Below, piece by piece: positions 1 to 8,674 of a stretch of 64,000 bases of DNA; the stretch's first letter is position 1; every line of letters begins with the position of its first letter. The translations under genes and the position numbers were made by a program. The notes under the pieces were generated by a model that was given only the letters and a program-made list of their open reading frames with translations, was not told the origin of the DNA and did no database searches. The DNA is from CAYRJD01 sp965212125 (GTDB lineage: Bacteria > Actinomycetota > Acidimicrobiia > Acidimicrobiales > Poriferisodalaceae): positions 868,001 to 932,000 of the forward strand of contig OZ243045.1 in assembly GCA_965212125.1 (NCBI GenBank), read 5' to 3'.

Positions 1-49
1 CCGAGCTAGCCACCACATCAGCTAGCGCTTCGCCACAGCTAACGATCAT
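1..49 (-). CDS. PfkB-family sugar kinase, N-terminal end only (runs off the window)
   Basis: The leftward frame starting with ATG at 49 reads MIVSCGEALADVVASS before the window edge. This is the typical first strand of PfkB/ribokinase-family sugar kinases. It nearly matches the start of the truncated kinase at 12092-12463 (MIVSYGEALADVVTTS), and the DNA matches at about 45 of 52 bases, so the two are duplicated copies. Only 16 residues are visible, so the identification rests on that match. Confidence 0.6.
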   Translation of the reverse strand, partial: MIVSCGEALADVVASS

Positions 50-73
50 GGTTGCCCGCTAGGAACCTGGCGT

Positions 74-580
74 TCAGGTAGCTAGGCCACGCTCAAGCCG
101 CGCCAGCAAGCGAGCCATGGTGGCTATCTCATCCGCCTTGAAAGCTTCTAACGCTGATCGCTCACGCTCCAGATGCACCTCAATGACTTGATCGATGAGG
201 TCTCTCCCCTTCTTGGTCAGCTCAACTTGAATGGTCCGGCGATCATCCTCCGACGGAAACCGCTTGACAAGACCAGAGCTCTCAAGCTTGTCGACCCGGA
301 AGGTCATACCGCCAGTTGACATCATTGATGAAGAAGCCAGCTCGGTTGGTGTCTTGCGGTGCGGCGGCTCGCTACGGCGGAGATTAGCAAGCACGTCAAA
401 CGAGGCGGGCGTGAGGTCATAGCCGCTCAGCATCTTGGTGAGTGATTGCCGATTTCGGGCGGCCAGCCGGGCTATCCGGCCAAACACCCCCATCGGTGAC
501 GGGTCCAAATCCGGTCGCCGCAAGCGCCAATCGTCAAGGATTCGGTCAACCTCATCAAACTGCTCGTCGGCACCTTTCAC
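74..580 (-). CDS. MarR-family transcriptional regulator
   Basis: A 168-residue protein with the MarR winged-helix plan: helices at about 30-60, helix-turn-helix at about 60-103 (TPTELA, then MTFRVDKLESSGLV) and a wing with the EDDRR motif at 111-115. MarR proteins bind DNA as dimers and usually release it when an aromatic or phenolic ligand binds. The start is GTG at 580. It is transcribed away from the catabolic operon beginning at 758, and the inverted repeat at 617-638 lies between them. It is therefore probably the local repressor of that operon and of itself. The ligand is unknown. Confidence 0.9.
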   Translation of the reverse strand: MKGADEQFDEVDRILDDWRLRRPDLDPSPMGVFGRIARLAARNRQSLTKMLSGYDLTPASFDVLANLRRSEPPHRKTPTELASSSMMSTGGMTFRVDKLESSGLVKRFPSEDDRRTIQVELTKKGRDLIDQVIEVHLERERSALEAFKADEIATMARLLARLERGLAT

Positions 581-616
581 AGGCTCAATCTAGCATTCGT
601 TAGCTACCCAGCTATT

Positions 617-638
617 AACTACTTGACAATAAGTAGTT
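617..638. promoter_or_regulatory. Inverted-repeat operator, likely MarR site
   Basis: AACTACTT (617-624) and AAGTAGTT (631-638) are perfect reverse complements separated by 6 bases. The left arm covers the start of the -35 box of the promoter at 623-650, so a bound dimer would block RNA polymerase. The site sits in the spacer between the divergent marR-like gene and the transporter operon. The dyad is seen; the protein that binds it is inferred. Confidence 0.7.
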
Positions 639-650
639 TAGTGCTAAGAT
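623..650 (+). promoter_or_regulatory. Sigma-70-like promoter of the catabolic operon
   Basis: TTGACA at 623-628 and TAAGAT at 645-650 are separated by 16 bases, close to consensus. The promoter points to the gene at 758, leaving a leader of roughly 100 bases. It overlaps the inverted repeat at 617-638. Confidence 0.65.
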
Positions 651-757
651 ACTTTGGCAATTAGTGCTGTCGGCACTGTCGGCCGGGGACAAGTGGGGGA
701 ACTCAAACGGCAGAACCAAAACCTGTTGACAGCGAATTCCCGTGAAAGGAATGTCCG

Positions 758-1888
758 ATGCGTAAATCACGCTTTCTTATTCTCACCTCAGTTTTTCTGA
801 GCCTGGCATTGCTGGCCGCAAGTTGTGGAAGCGACGACAGCGACTCAGATGATTCGTCATCCGAAGACACCTCGTCCGAAGACACGCTTGCAACGGAAAC
901 GTCCGAAACGACGCAAGCACCCGCTCCCGTAGAGATTGGCTGTTCAGCCGTTGATCTGTCGGTAACCCCAGATGAACCTGTCAACATCCGCTTCGGTCAC
1001 GGTGCGAGCACCGAAGACCAGCTCTACTTGATGTTCCTTGACCCGGATGCGCTTGGGAGCCAATACAACGGCACTCACTACACGATGGAGCTAACCGAGT
1101 TCAGCCCGCCGGATCGACTTGCGGCATACCAGGCTGGCACGCTGGACGCTGGCACCATTTCTGCACCGCAGCTCTTCACGGCCGTCGCAAACGACCTGAA
1201 CATCATGGCGGCAACCTCCATCGCGATTGTCAGTGAAGACAATGGGTTCGTTTTCCCCTATGCGGCGCTTGAGGGCAGGTTTGCACCCGGCGATGATCTC
1301 ACCGGAGTAACCATCGGCATTATCGCTCCCAACACCTCAACCGAATACTGGGCCAAATCTGCGATCGCCAGAATGGGGCTTGACCCAGACCGTGATGTCT
1401 CCTACGTGCCTGTTCCCCCACCCAACGCTGAGCAGGCCTTGCGCGACGGGCAGGTTGACATTGAGTTCTTTGTTGCCTCGTTCTGGGGTATCGCACAACG
1501 CGAAGGTGGTCTCACCACCGTCTTTGATGCGCTCACCGGACCCGGATTTGACCATGAGCTGCTGGACATCTTCTTCGATCGCGACTTCGTTGCCGACAAC
1601 CCCGAGGCCTATTGCGCCTGGCGGGCCGATTTCGTGACTGCGAACGAGCGTTTCATCGCTAACAGAGCTAGCTACGGGCAAACACTCATTGACAATGGCT
1701 ACGACCCATCGCCGACCGCTGAGATCTATGCCGCCAGGACAGATGCCGGCAGGTCCCCTGATGCAGCTATCGACTTGTCAGATGTGCAACTGCTGATTGA
1801 CAATATGTTTGATATTGCTTTCTTGCCTAGCGACCTCTCGGTCGTCGCCGAAGACATAGTTATGGAAGGCTTCTCACTTACCAAGTAA
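758..1888 (+). CDS. ABC transporter substrate-binding lipoprotein, NMT1/SsuA/TauA type
   Basis: A 376-residue exported protein. It has a basic N-terminus, a hydrophobic stretch and a lipobox ending LAASC (Cys 23), followed by a Ser/Asp/Glu-rich linker typical of lipoproteins in Gram-positive bacteria. The mature part resembles the NMT1/THI5-like and SsuA families that capture sulfonates, nitrate, thiamine precursors or aromatic acids. It is the first gene of the operon and is followed by its ATPase and two permeases. The ligand cannot be read from the sequence. The enzymes downstream (Rieske oxygenase, extradiol-type dioxygenase) favour an aromatic or heterocyclic compound. Confidence 0.85.
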   Translation: MRKSRFLILTSVFLSLALLAASCGSDDSDSDDSSSEDTSSEDTLATETSETTQAPAPVEIGCSAVDLSVTPDEPVNIRFGHGASTEDQLYLMFLDPDALGSQYNGTHYTMELTEFSPPDRLAAYQAGTLDAGTISAPQLFTAVANDLNIMAATSIAIVSEDNGFVFPYAALEGRFAPGDDLTGVTIGIIAPNTSTEYWAKSAIARMGLDPDRDVSYVPVPPPNAEQALRDGQVDIEFFVASFWGIAQREGGLTTVFDALTGPGFDHELLDIFFDRDFVADNPEAYCAWRADFVTANERFIANRASYGQTLIDNGYDPSPTAEIYAARTDAGRSPDAAIDLSDVQLLIDNMFDIAFLPSDLSVVAEDIVMEGFSLTK

Positions 1889-1950
1889 CTAGCGATTGCG
1901 CTGGGTCGGGTCGGGTGGGAGCCAGGCTTGGTTAACGGCAGGAGCAAGAT

Positions 1951-2775
1951 GTGCTAAAGCTCAAGAAGGTCAACAAGATCTACGACGGGCGCGGTGGGCG
2001 CATACATGCCCTGCACGACATTGATCTCAGCGTTGAAGCCGGCGAGTTCATCACCGTGCTTGGCCCTAGCGGATGCGGCAAGAGCACTCTGTTGCATCTG
2101 CTAGGCGGTTTTGAGGCACCCACGAGCGGGGAAATGACGCTCAATGGTGAGCCGATCCTTGCCGCTGGCCGTGATCGTGGAATGGTTTTTCAGCACGCGA
2201 CGCTTTTCCCTTGGAGAACGATTGAGGCCAATGTGGCCTGGCCGCTTGAGGCGGACGGCCAAAAACGCAAGCAGGCTCGCTCTCAGGCGCGTGAACTTCT
2301 CAACCTCGTAGGGCTTAATGGTTTCAGCGACTCTTATCCGAACGAGCTCTCTGGCGGCATGCAGCAGCGCGCCGCCATTGCGCGTACCTTGGCGCTGAAC
2401 CCGACCATATTGCTGATGGACGAACCCTTCGGTGCGCTTGATTCTCAGACGCGCGAGCTGATGCAAGAAGAGCTCAACCGGATTCGAGAGCAAGCCAATC
2501 TGACCGTCGTGTTCATCACTCACGACATCAACGAGGCAATCTTTCTCGGCGACCGAGTTGTCGTGCTTAGCTCACGCCCAGGTCGTGTGATTTCCGATGT
2601 TTCGATTGCGTTGGGTCGGCCACGCAACAACGACACGAAGCGCGATCCTGCCTTTGTTGAGTATCACCACAAATTTTGGAGCCTTATCCGCGATCAGATC
2701 GTGATGCCGCTGCCTGATGGGGTGCCGATAGCAGACGATCCAGCAGCAAGCGAATCGGCAGCAAACCGTGAATGA
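1951..2775 (+). CDS. ABC transporter ATP-binding protein, SsuB/TauB/NrtD type
   Basis: A 274-residue single nucleotide-binding domain with Walker A GPSGCGKST (38-46), signature LSGGMQQ (133-139), Walker B LLMDEP (154-159) and the switch His 191 (FITHD). The start is GTG at 1951, preceded by GGCAGGAG; the ATG two bases upstream is out of frame and stops at once. It overlaps the next permease gene by 8 bases. It powers the importer formed with the lipoprotein at 758 and the permeases at 2768 and 3564. Confidence 0.92.
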   Translation: MLKLKKVNKIYDGRGGRIHALHDIDLSVEAGEFITVLGPSGCGKSTLLHLLGGFEAPTSGEMTLNGEPILAAGRDRGMVFQHATLFPWRTIEANVAWPLEADGQKRKQARSQARELLNLVGLNGFSDSYPNELSGGMQQRAAIARTLALNPTILLMDEPFGALDSQTRELMQEELNRIREQANLTVVFITHDINEAIFLGDRVVVLSSRPGRVISDVSIALGRPRNNDTKRDPAFVEYHHKFWSLIRDQIVMPLPDGVPIADDPAASESAANRE

Positions 2776-3571
2776 CGTGGACCTAAAGCGTGGCGTTGAA
2801 ACAGCCCTGGAGAAGAAGTGGCCAGTCTCGCTCGCATTCACCGTTTTGCTTGTTCTGCTGTGGCAGGTCCTCAGCTGGCTAGGCCAGCTCCCGGCTTACG
2901 TCGTCTCGCCCTACTCCGTTGCCTCGGGAGTCGTGAAACTTGCCTCTTCTGGGGATCTGTGGGAGCTACTGCAGCCAAGTCTGAAGCGGGCGTATGCGGG
3001 CTTTCTTATCGGCTCCGGCCTGGGGGTGTTTGTCGGGTTGCTTACCGGTGTCAATAAGGCCGCCGAAGAATTTCTTGAGCTGATCGTGTCCTTCACGTAC
3101 CCGCTGCCAAAGATCGCCCTCTTCCCCGCCTTCGCAGTAATGCTCGGCTTCACCGATCAAACCCGCATCATCGTGATCGCCCTGGCTTGCTTCTACCCGG
3201 CGTATCTCAACGCCAACAGCGGCACCCGCTCAATTGATCCGGCTCTGCTTGAGGTAGCTCGCAACGCAGAGTCCTCAAGGCTCCGAACGTTTGCGCAGAT
3301 TGTTTTTCCGGCGGCGCTGCCACGGATCTTCGCGGGCTTGCAGATTTGCCTAGCCGTGTCGTTCATCCTTCTGTTTGCCACTGAGATCATTGGCTTCTCC
3401 GACGGCATCGGCAGCGACATTCTCAGATCGTCACGTGATGCGCTCTACCAGAGGATGTACAGCGGCATTGCGGTTTTGGGGCTTGCTGGTTTCCTGTCGA
3501 ATCGGGTTCTGCTTTATGCGGGGCGATTGCTGACAAGGGGCCGGATCGTGAGAGGAACTGTCAGTGTCTGA
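2768..3571 (+). CDS. ABC transporter permease, SsuC/TauC family (first)
   Basis: A 267-residue inner-membrane protein with about six hydrophobic segments, the first at about residues 20-37. The cytoplasmic loop (about residues 155-185, ARNAESS then FPAALPRIFAGLQ) is the EAA-type loop that docks to the ATPase. The start is GTG at 2768 inside the end of the ATPase gene, and the end overlaps the next permease by 8 bases, implying translational coupling. Two different permeases probably form a heterodimer; many relatives of this family use one gene. Confidence 0.9.
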   Translation: MNDVDLKRGVETALEKKWPVSLAFTVLLVLLWQVLSWLGQLPAYVVSPYSVASGVVKLASSGDLWELLQPSLKRAYAGFLIGSGLGVFVGLLTGVNKAAEEFLELIVSFTYPLPKIALFPAFAVMLGFTDQTRIIVIALACFYPAYLNANSGTRSIDPALLEVARNAESSRLRTFAQIVFPAALPRIFAGLQICLAVSFILLFATEIIGFSDGIGSDILRSSRDALYQRMYSGIAVLGLAGFLSNRVLLYAGRLLTRGRIVRGTVSV

Positions 3572-4400
3572 GCAAGCCTTGTCTGGGCAAACCCTGCCTG
3601 AACAGACCTTCGCGACCGAACTAGCGACACCAGTGCGCCTACGCGGGTCGGGCAACAGCGTCATACGACGCTTGGTTGGCTTGGCGGCCCTCGTTGGAAG
3701 CTGGGAGATCTACGCCCAGATCTCAAACAACCGTCTCATCCCCAGCGTCAGCCAGATTGCCAGTCGGCTCTGGCGACTCATTGAGTCCGGCGACCTGTGG
3801 TTTCACGCCCGGCTCACGTTGCAGCGTGGCTTCATCGGGCTGGGATTCGCATTAGTGATCGGTGCCACCATTGGTCTTTTTATGGCTCGGAGCCGCTGGG
3901 TTGATGCGGCGCTTGAGCCTTTCCTTGGCGGGCTTTATTCAATCCCGAAGATCTCCCTCTACCCCATCATGATCGCAGCGCTTGGGCTAGGCGGCGCCGC
4001 AAAAATTTTGCAGGTAATGCTTGACTGCGCCTTCCCAATCATGTTCTGCACCTACGCCGGCGCTAAGGCTGTTGACAAGTCGTATCTGTGGCTGGGTCGA
4101 AACACCGAAGCGTCGCAATGGCGCCTGATTAAAGACATATTCGCTCCGCTAACGCTGCCGGCAATCTTGACCGGACTGCGGGTAGCAACCCCAATCATGC
4201 TTATTGTCATCACCGTTACCGAGCTCATTGGAGAGAGTCGCGGCCTCGGGTTCCTCATCGGAAACGCCCAGGCCAACTTCCGGCCCGATGAGGCAATGGC
4301 AGTTGTCGTCGTGCTGGGAGTTATTGGTTTCGCCCTTGATCGTTTGAATGTTTTTGTCAGTTCGCGGCTCGTATTCTGGGAAAGAAAGGTGCAAGTATGA
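3564..4400 (+). CDS. ABC transporter permease, SsuC/TauC family (second)
   Basis: A 278-residue membrane protein, paralogous to the preceding permease. An N-terminal cytoplasmic tail of about 30 residues is followed by about six hydrophobic segments and the coupling loop (GRNTEASQWRLIKDIFAPLTLP). The start is GTG at 3564. The stop overlaps the ATG of the dioxygenase-like gene in an ATGA, so transport and catabolism genes are on one transcript. Confidence 0.9.
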   Translation: MSEQALSGQTLPEQTFATELATPVRLRGSGNSVIRRLVGLAALVGSWEIYAQISNNRLIPSVSQIASRLWRLIESGDLWFHARLTLQRGFIGLGFALVIGATIGLFMARSRWVDAALEPFLGGLYSIPKISLYPIMIAALGLGGAAKILQVMLDCAFPIMFCTYAGAKAVDKSYLWLGRNTEASQWRLIKDIFAPLTLPAILTGLRVATPIMLIVITVTELIGESRGLGFLIGNAQANFRPDEAMAVVVVLGVIGFALDRLNVFVSSRLVFWERKVQV

Positions 4401-5314
4401 ATCCGCTAGGTTTGCGCGCCCTTCGCTCGGTGTCGCTCAACTGCACGTCGCTTGCCGACGCACAAGAGTTCTACGAAACAGGCTGGGGGCTTGAGCTGCA
4501 GCACGGTGATGACGCCGCCTTGTATTTCCGTGGCACCGGGCCTGAACATCACATCCTGGATCTACATCTCAGCGAACAACGCGGGCTGCGTCATATCGCT
4601 TTCGCAGTTGCTTCACCTCGCAATGTTGATGCTGCCGCCGAGCATCTCCAGTCAAACGGGATTGCGTTAGAGCTTGAACCCAAACACAGCGACGATGTCA
4701 GCGGCGGCTATGGCTGCGGATTTCGTGACCCGGAAGGCCGTCTCGTCATCATCAGCTCAAGCGTCAAGGCCGTCTCGCCAAGAGACACCAACGCACCCCT
4801 ACCCACCGAGCTATCCCATGTCGTGCTCAACACGGTTGATTTCGAAGCGGCGGTTGAGTTCTGGACCAGTGTTCTCGGCTTTCGTATCAGCGACTGGTCC
4901 GAAGATCAGATGGTGTTCTTGCGATGCAACAGCCAGCACCACAGCATCGCGTTTAACCGCGCCGAATGGACCTCGGTTAATCACATCGCTTACAACCTGC
5001 CAGACATTGACTCTTTCATGAAATCAATCGGACGGCTGCGCCACGCGGGTCATGCCCCACTGTGGGGCCCTGGCCGGCACGGACCTGGCGATAATGCTTT
5101 TGCCTACTACGGAGATCCCGTCGGGTATGTCCCTGAGATCACCACTGGGCTCTCCGTTGTTGACGAGAACAATTGGGTTCCGAGAGTTTGGCAAAGAGTC
5201 CCAGACCAATCGGATCTGTGGGGCACCGCAGGGCCGCCATCGCCTGAGGCGCGCAAACGCATGGCCGGTGAACCTGACCCATCTTCGCCATCTGCGCAGC
5301 AGAGCAAGCCGTGA
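4397..5314 (+). CDS. Two-domain VOC protein, type I extradiol dioxygenase-like
   Basis: A 305-residue protein made of two vicinal-oxygen-chelate domains (about 8-122 and 136-252), the architecture of type I extradiol ring-cleavage dioxygenases. The second domain keeps the expected 2-His-1-carboxylate iron ligands: His 141 (SHVVLN), His 196 (NHIAYN) and Glu 247 (after YYGDPVGYVPE). The last 55 residues are a Pro/Ser-rich tail. It probably cleaves a catechol-type ring made by the neighbouring Rieske oxygenase; another VOC reaction cannot be excluded. Its start overlaps the permease stop by 4 bases. Confidence 0.8.
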   Translation: MNPLGLRALRSVSLNCTSLADAQEFYETGWGLELQHGDDAALYFRGTGPEHHILDLHLSEQRGLRHIAFAVASPRNVDAAAEHLQSNGIALELEPKHSDDVSGGYGCGFRDPEGRLVIISSSVKAVSPRDTNAPLPTELSHVVLNTVDFEAAVEFWTSVLGFRISDWSEDQMVFLRCNSQHHSIAFNRAEWTSVNHIAYNLPDIDSFMKSIGRLRHAGHAPLWGPGRHGPGDNAFAYYGDPVGYVPEITTGLSVVDENNWVPRVWQRVPDQSDLWGTAGPPSPEARKRMAGEPDPSSPSAQQSKP

Positions 5315-5348
5315 AACAGATTCCCCAGCCAATAAAGGAGAAGGAAGA

Positions 5349-6524
5349 ATGAAACAAACCTCCCTTAAACACCGCCTAAGTAAGTCGACGGGTATAGGTG
5401 CTCGGCGCGTGGCGCACACTCCGCCAACGGACCGCTTGCCGACCGAGTTGCCCATAGGCCACCCCTACCTCGGACTCCGAAACCGGTGGTACATGATCTG
5501 CGCTTCTGAGGCCTTGAGCGATCTTCCTGTGCCCAAACGACTACTCGGTGAAGACCTCGTGTTGTGGCGTGACGGCACGGGATCGCCTCATCTCATGGCA
5601 GACCATTGCCCGCATCGTGGAGCCAAGCTTTCAATCGGCGACATCGTTGATGGTGAGTTGCAGTGTTGGTATCACTTCTGGCGGTTCAACGGTGATGGTC
5701 AATGCACCTCGATTCCATCGCAGGGTGGCCAGTGCTCGCTCCAGGAGCGCACCAAGATCGCCAGTCAGTATTCAACGGTTGAAGAAGCTGGCTTTATCTG
5801 GGGCTGGATGGGTGAGGATGAACCCACTGAGCTCGTCGTACCTTTTGAGCTGACCGATCCTTCTTACTCGGTGATCCCGGAAACGGTGGAATGGGCGACC
5901 AATTGGCTGCTTGCGTATGAAAACGTCGCCGACATAATGCACGCTCCGTTCTTGCACAACTCGTCGTTGACCCTTAGCGGTGGAGTGGTTGAAGATCGCG
6001 TGAAGGTGGATGCCTCTGATACCGGATTTAGAGTTGAGCGGCAAAATCAGGTCGGCGTCAATTTTGATTGGGTTGAGTTTGAACTCGGCGACCTGCTGTA
6101 TTGCCGCCTGGATATTCCATACCGGCCATCGTTGGCTGGCCCTGGCCCCGATCTGCGCATTCTGGGATTCGCCACCCCCATTGACGAGCAGCGAACAGAG
6201 ATCCACTTCCCCAGATGCCGCAAGGTCAGCGGATGGCAACGAGCGCTGTGGCGCTTGCTATTCAAGGTTCGCCTGAGGGGAACTCACCTGCATGTTTTGA
6301 ACCAAGACAAGGCGATGCTTGAAAGCTTGCGGACGATTCCTGAAGCGCATAGTGATGAGCACCTCACCCAAGCAGACAAGCCAGTTCTTCACCTGCGACG
6401 AGAGTTGCGTCCAATCTTTGATGCGCATCTAAAAGAGCTCGATCCGCAGTGGGCAGATACTGCGCCGCTATCCGGTACGACTTCCTCAGCGGCTGATTCC
6501 TCAGTGCCTGATTCCCCAGCATGA
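5349..6524 (+). CDS. Rieske-type aromatic oxygenase, oxygenase component
   Basis: A 391-residue protein. The [2Fe-2S] ligands are Cys 87, His 89 (DHCPHRGA) and Cys 106, His 109 (CWYHFW). The catalytic domain has the mononuclear iron ligands His 198 and His 203 in ENVADIMHAPFLH, Asp 195 as the bridging residue, and a candidate third ligand Asp 320. It resembles the VanA/phthalate-oxygenase class of hydroxylases and O-demethylases. No reductase or ferredoxin gene is in the operon, so electrons must come from elsewhere. The ATG at 5349 follows AAAGGAGAAGG; the frame stays open upstream to 5052 but that part overlaps the previous gene. The last 4 bases overlap the hydrolase start. Confidence 0.88.
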   Translation: MKQTSLKHRLSKSTGIGARRVAHTPPTDRLPTELPIGHPYLGLRNRWYMICASEALSDLPVPKRLLGEDLVLWRDGTGSPHLMADHCPHRGAKLSIGDIVDGELQCWYHFWRFNGDGQCTSIPSQGGQCSLQERTKIASQYSTVEEAGFIWGWMGEDEPTELVVPFELTDPSYSVIPETVEWATNWLLAYENVADIMHAPFLHNSSLTLSGGVVEDRVKVDASDTGFRVERQNQVGVNFDWVEFELGDLLYCRLDIPYRPSLAGPGPDLRILGFATPIDEQRTEIHFPRCRKVSGWQRALWRLLFKVRLRGTHLHVLNQDKAMLESLRTIPEAHSDEHLTQADKPVLHLRRELRPIFDAHLKELDPQWADTAPLSGTTSSAADSSVPDSPA

Positions 6525-7363
6525 TTGAGACAGTCGACTTGGGAGGTCTCGCCGCCACTGTGGGAGAGACGGGCATGGGAGGCGCTAGCCCAACCGTCGT
6601 GTTCTTGCATGGGATCGGATCATCGCGGCACAGCTTTGATGAGCAGCTTGATTACTTCGCGCAAAGATTTCACTGCATCTGCCCCGACGCTCCTGGCTAT
6701 GGCGACTCCCTCGATCCCCCGAAGCCTTTGGAAGACATGGATGACTTCGCCGCCATCTACGAGACCGCCCTGAAGGACTACGGCCCGCTGGTGCTTGTCG
6801 GGGTTTCCTTCGGCGGTGTGTTAGCGGCCAGAATCGCTATCCGCAAACAGGTTGATGTCTCAGCGATGGTATTAGCCGACTCCAGTCGCGGGTCTGGAAC
6901 CGACCCCCGTCGGGCCTCTGCAATGCGAGAACGCGCAACCACCCTGCAAAACGAAGGCAACGAGGCGTTCGCAGCTGGCAGAGCAAAGCGCCTGCTATCC
7001 GCTTCAGCTGAGCCTGATCTGATAGCTGCCGTAGCTGCAAACATGGCCCGCTCTATTCGCCTTCCCGGATATGGCTATGCCGCTTCAGCGATGGCTGCCA
7101 CTGACCACACTTCACGGCTGGCGGAAATCCGCTGCCCGACCCTTGTGCTCGTTGGTGAGTGCGACAGAATCTGCCCACCAAGTGAATCGCAGATCCTCGC
7201 GGCAGCGATCCCTGGCGCCCGCTACGTCGAATTGCCTAAGGCAGGGCATCTGTCCAACCAAGAAGCACCCGATCAATTCAACCAAGTTGTTGAAAATTTC
7301 CTAACCACTTACCAAACCCCTATTTCTCTTAATCAACAGGAGCTAAACCATGTCAAAATCTGA
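6521..7363 (+). CDS. Alpha/beta hydrolase, meta-cleavage-product-hydrolase-like
   Basis: A 280-residue alpha/beta hydrolase with oxyanion-hole segment FLHGIGSSRHSF, nucleophile elbow GVSFGG (Ser 96), acid Asp 215 (GECDRICP) and His 243 (KAGHLSNQEAP). In aromatic pathways such enzymes split the C-C bond of ring-fission products; esters and lactones are other possibilities. It starts with ATG overlapping the Rieske gene by 4 bases and ends 14 bases inside the cupin gene. Confidence 0.85.
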   Translation: MIETVDLGGLAATVGETGMGGASPTVVFLHGIGSSRHSFDEQLDYFAQRFHCICPDAPGYGDSLDPPKPLEDMDDFAAIYETALKDYGPLVLVGVSFGGVLAARIAIRKQVDVSAMVLADSSRGSGTDPRRASAMRERATTLQNEGNEAFAAGRAKRLLSASAEPDLIAAVAANMARSIRLPGYGYAASAMAATDHTSRLAEIRCPTLVLVGECDRICPPSESQILAAAIPGARYVELPKAGHLSNQEAPDQFNQVVENFLTTYQTPISLNQQELNHVKI

Positions 7364-7853
7364 TCTCGAATCAATAATTGATAGTTGCGTCGCAACTTAT
7401 GAAAGTCGCGTCGAAGACTGGGACACCCTTGCGTTCCAAACCAAGGCCGGGCCGGAGTTTCGGCGGGCGCAACTTCGCTATATCGGCTCGGGTGCAACTG
7501 GCGATCACGACAGCGACTCACGGATCATTCAGGCCGAGCACTTCACTTTCTCCAACATGCGCCTCCCGCCGGGGGCGGTGGGACCCGAGCACGACCATCA
7601 CGACGTTGAGGAAGTGTTCTTTGTGCTTGAGGGTGAGATTGAGCTGTCCATTCACGACCCCGACGACGGCACTAAGACCGCCAAGCGAGTGCTTAGGTAT
7701 CGGGATCTAGCCCGGGTACCGCCCGACACTCCAAGAAGCCTTAAGAACATCGGCGATACCGATGCGCTGTTCTGCGTGATTCTTGGGGCTAGCAAGCCGC
7801 AGATCCCGACCTATCCCCCGACGTCGCCAATGGCGAACATCACCAGGGATTAG
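7350..7853 (+). CDS. Cupin-domain protein
   Basis: A 167-residue single cupin. The first motif has candidate metal ligands His 81, His 83 and Glu 88 (PEHDHHDVEEVFFVLEGE). The second motif reads VPPDTPRSLKN, so the usual fourth ligand His is replaced by Arg 129. It may be a dioxygenase, isomerase or decarboxylase of the same pathway, or only bind a metal. SD-like AACAGGAGC precedes the ATG at 7350. The stop overlaps the next GTG start. Confidence 0.8.
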   Translation: MSKSDLESIIDSCVATYESRVEDWDTLAFQTKAGPEFRRAQLRYIGSGATGDHDSDSRIIQAEHFTFSNMRLPPGAVGPEHDHHDVEEVFFVLEGEIELSIHDPDDGTKTAKRVLRYRDLARVPPDTPRSLKNIGDTDALFCVILGASKPQIPTYPPTSPMANITRD

Positions 7854-8665
7854 TGAGCCTGGACTCCTCTAACCCGCGGGATCGCTCTGACCTGCAGGGC
7901 CATTCTGACCTGCGGGATCGCTCTGACCTGAGGGGCCGCACAGTCGTGGTCAGCGGAGCTGCCCGTGGTCTCGGGTTGGCAATCAGCGAAGCGTGCGTCA
8001 AGCGGGGCGTCCATGTCATAGCGCTTGATCGTGACGCGGCCTTGCTAGACAGCGCTGCGGCGCACCTGCGCTCCACCGGTGGCAGCGTTAGTGCGGTTGT
8101 TTGCGACATCAGCGTTGAATCTGAGGTTTGTCAGGTCTTTGAGGGTCTTGAAGAAGCGCCGTGGGGGCTGGTGAACAATGCCGCCCTGGCCGACGGTGTG
8201 GGTGGCCGGGCATTTTGGGAAATCTCCACCGAGCAGTGGGAACAGGTGCTGCGGGTGAATCTTTTCGGCACTTGGCTGATGTCTAAGTACGCGGCGAAGG
8301 CCATGATTCCCGCTGGCGCGGGTCGCATCATCAACATGGCGTCAGATGCGGCCCTGTACGGGTCGCCGCGCTTGGCTCATTACATCGCCTCTAAGGGCGG
8401 AGTGATGGCGCTGACCCGGGGAATGGCGCGAGATCTTGGACCGCACGGTATTTGTGTTAACTCCATCGCACCCGGCCTTACCGTCGGCCCTTCAGCGGAA
8501 AACATCCCGGCGGAGCGCCACGAGCTCTATGCGAGCGGTCGCGCTATCGAACGGGCGCAAGTCCCTGAGGATGTCGCTGGCGCTGCGGTCTTTTTGCTCA
8601 GCGACCAATCGGCTTTCATCACTGGCCAGACCATCGTCGTCGATGGCGGCTTTGTTATGAACTGA
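7853..8665 (+). CDS. Short-chain dehydrogenase/reductase
   Basis: A 270-residue classical SDR. It has nucleotide-binding GAARGLG (35-41), NNA at 108-110, catalytic Ser 164, Tyr 177 and Lys 181 (HYIASK), and a FabG-like C-terminus (DGGFVMN). The N-terminal 28 residues are an extra hydrophilic segment made by an in-frame 18-base tandem repeat. The domain proper starts at LRGRTVVV, so the true start could lie later than the GTG at 7853. It probably oxidises a dihydrodiol or alcohol intermediate of the operon's substrate. Confidence 0.87.
   Translation: MSLDSSNPRDRSDLQGHSDLRDRSDLRGRTVVVSGAARGLGLAISEACVKRGVHVIALDRDAALLDSAAAHLRSTGGSVSAVVCDISVESEVCQVFEGLEEAPWGLVNNAALADGVGGRAFWEISTEQWEQVLRVNLFGTWLMSKYAAKAMIPAGAGRIINMASDAALYGSPRLAHYIASKGGVMALTRGMARDLGPHGICVNSIAPGLTVGPSAENIPAERHELYASGRAIERAQVPEDVAGAAVFLLSDQSAFITGQTIVVDGGFVMN
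7878..7935 (+). repeat. 18-bp tandem repeat, three copies, in frame
   Basis: The core TCTGACCTG occurs at 7886, 7904 and 7922, exactly 18 bases apart. Flanking bases are similar (GGGATCGC before copies 1 and 3). It encodes RDRSDLQGHSDLRDRSDLRG at the N-terminus of the SDR at 7853. Confidence 0.85.
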
Positions 8666-8674
8666 ACTTGGCGG

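Noticed and set aside
5052..5348. Upstream extension of the Rieske oxygenase frame by 99 codons
   Set aside because: It overlaps the VOC gene, has no domain match, and a strong ribosome-binding site precedes the ATG at 5349.
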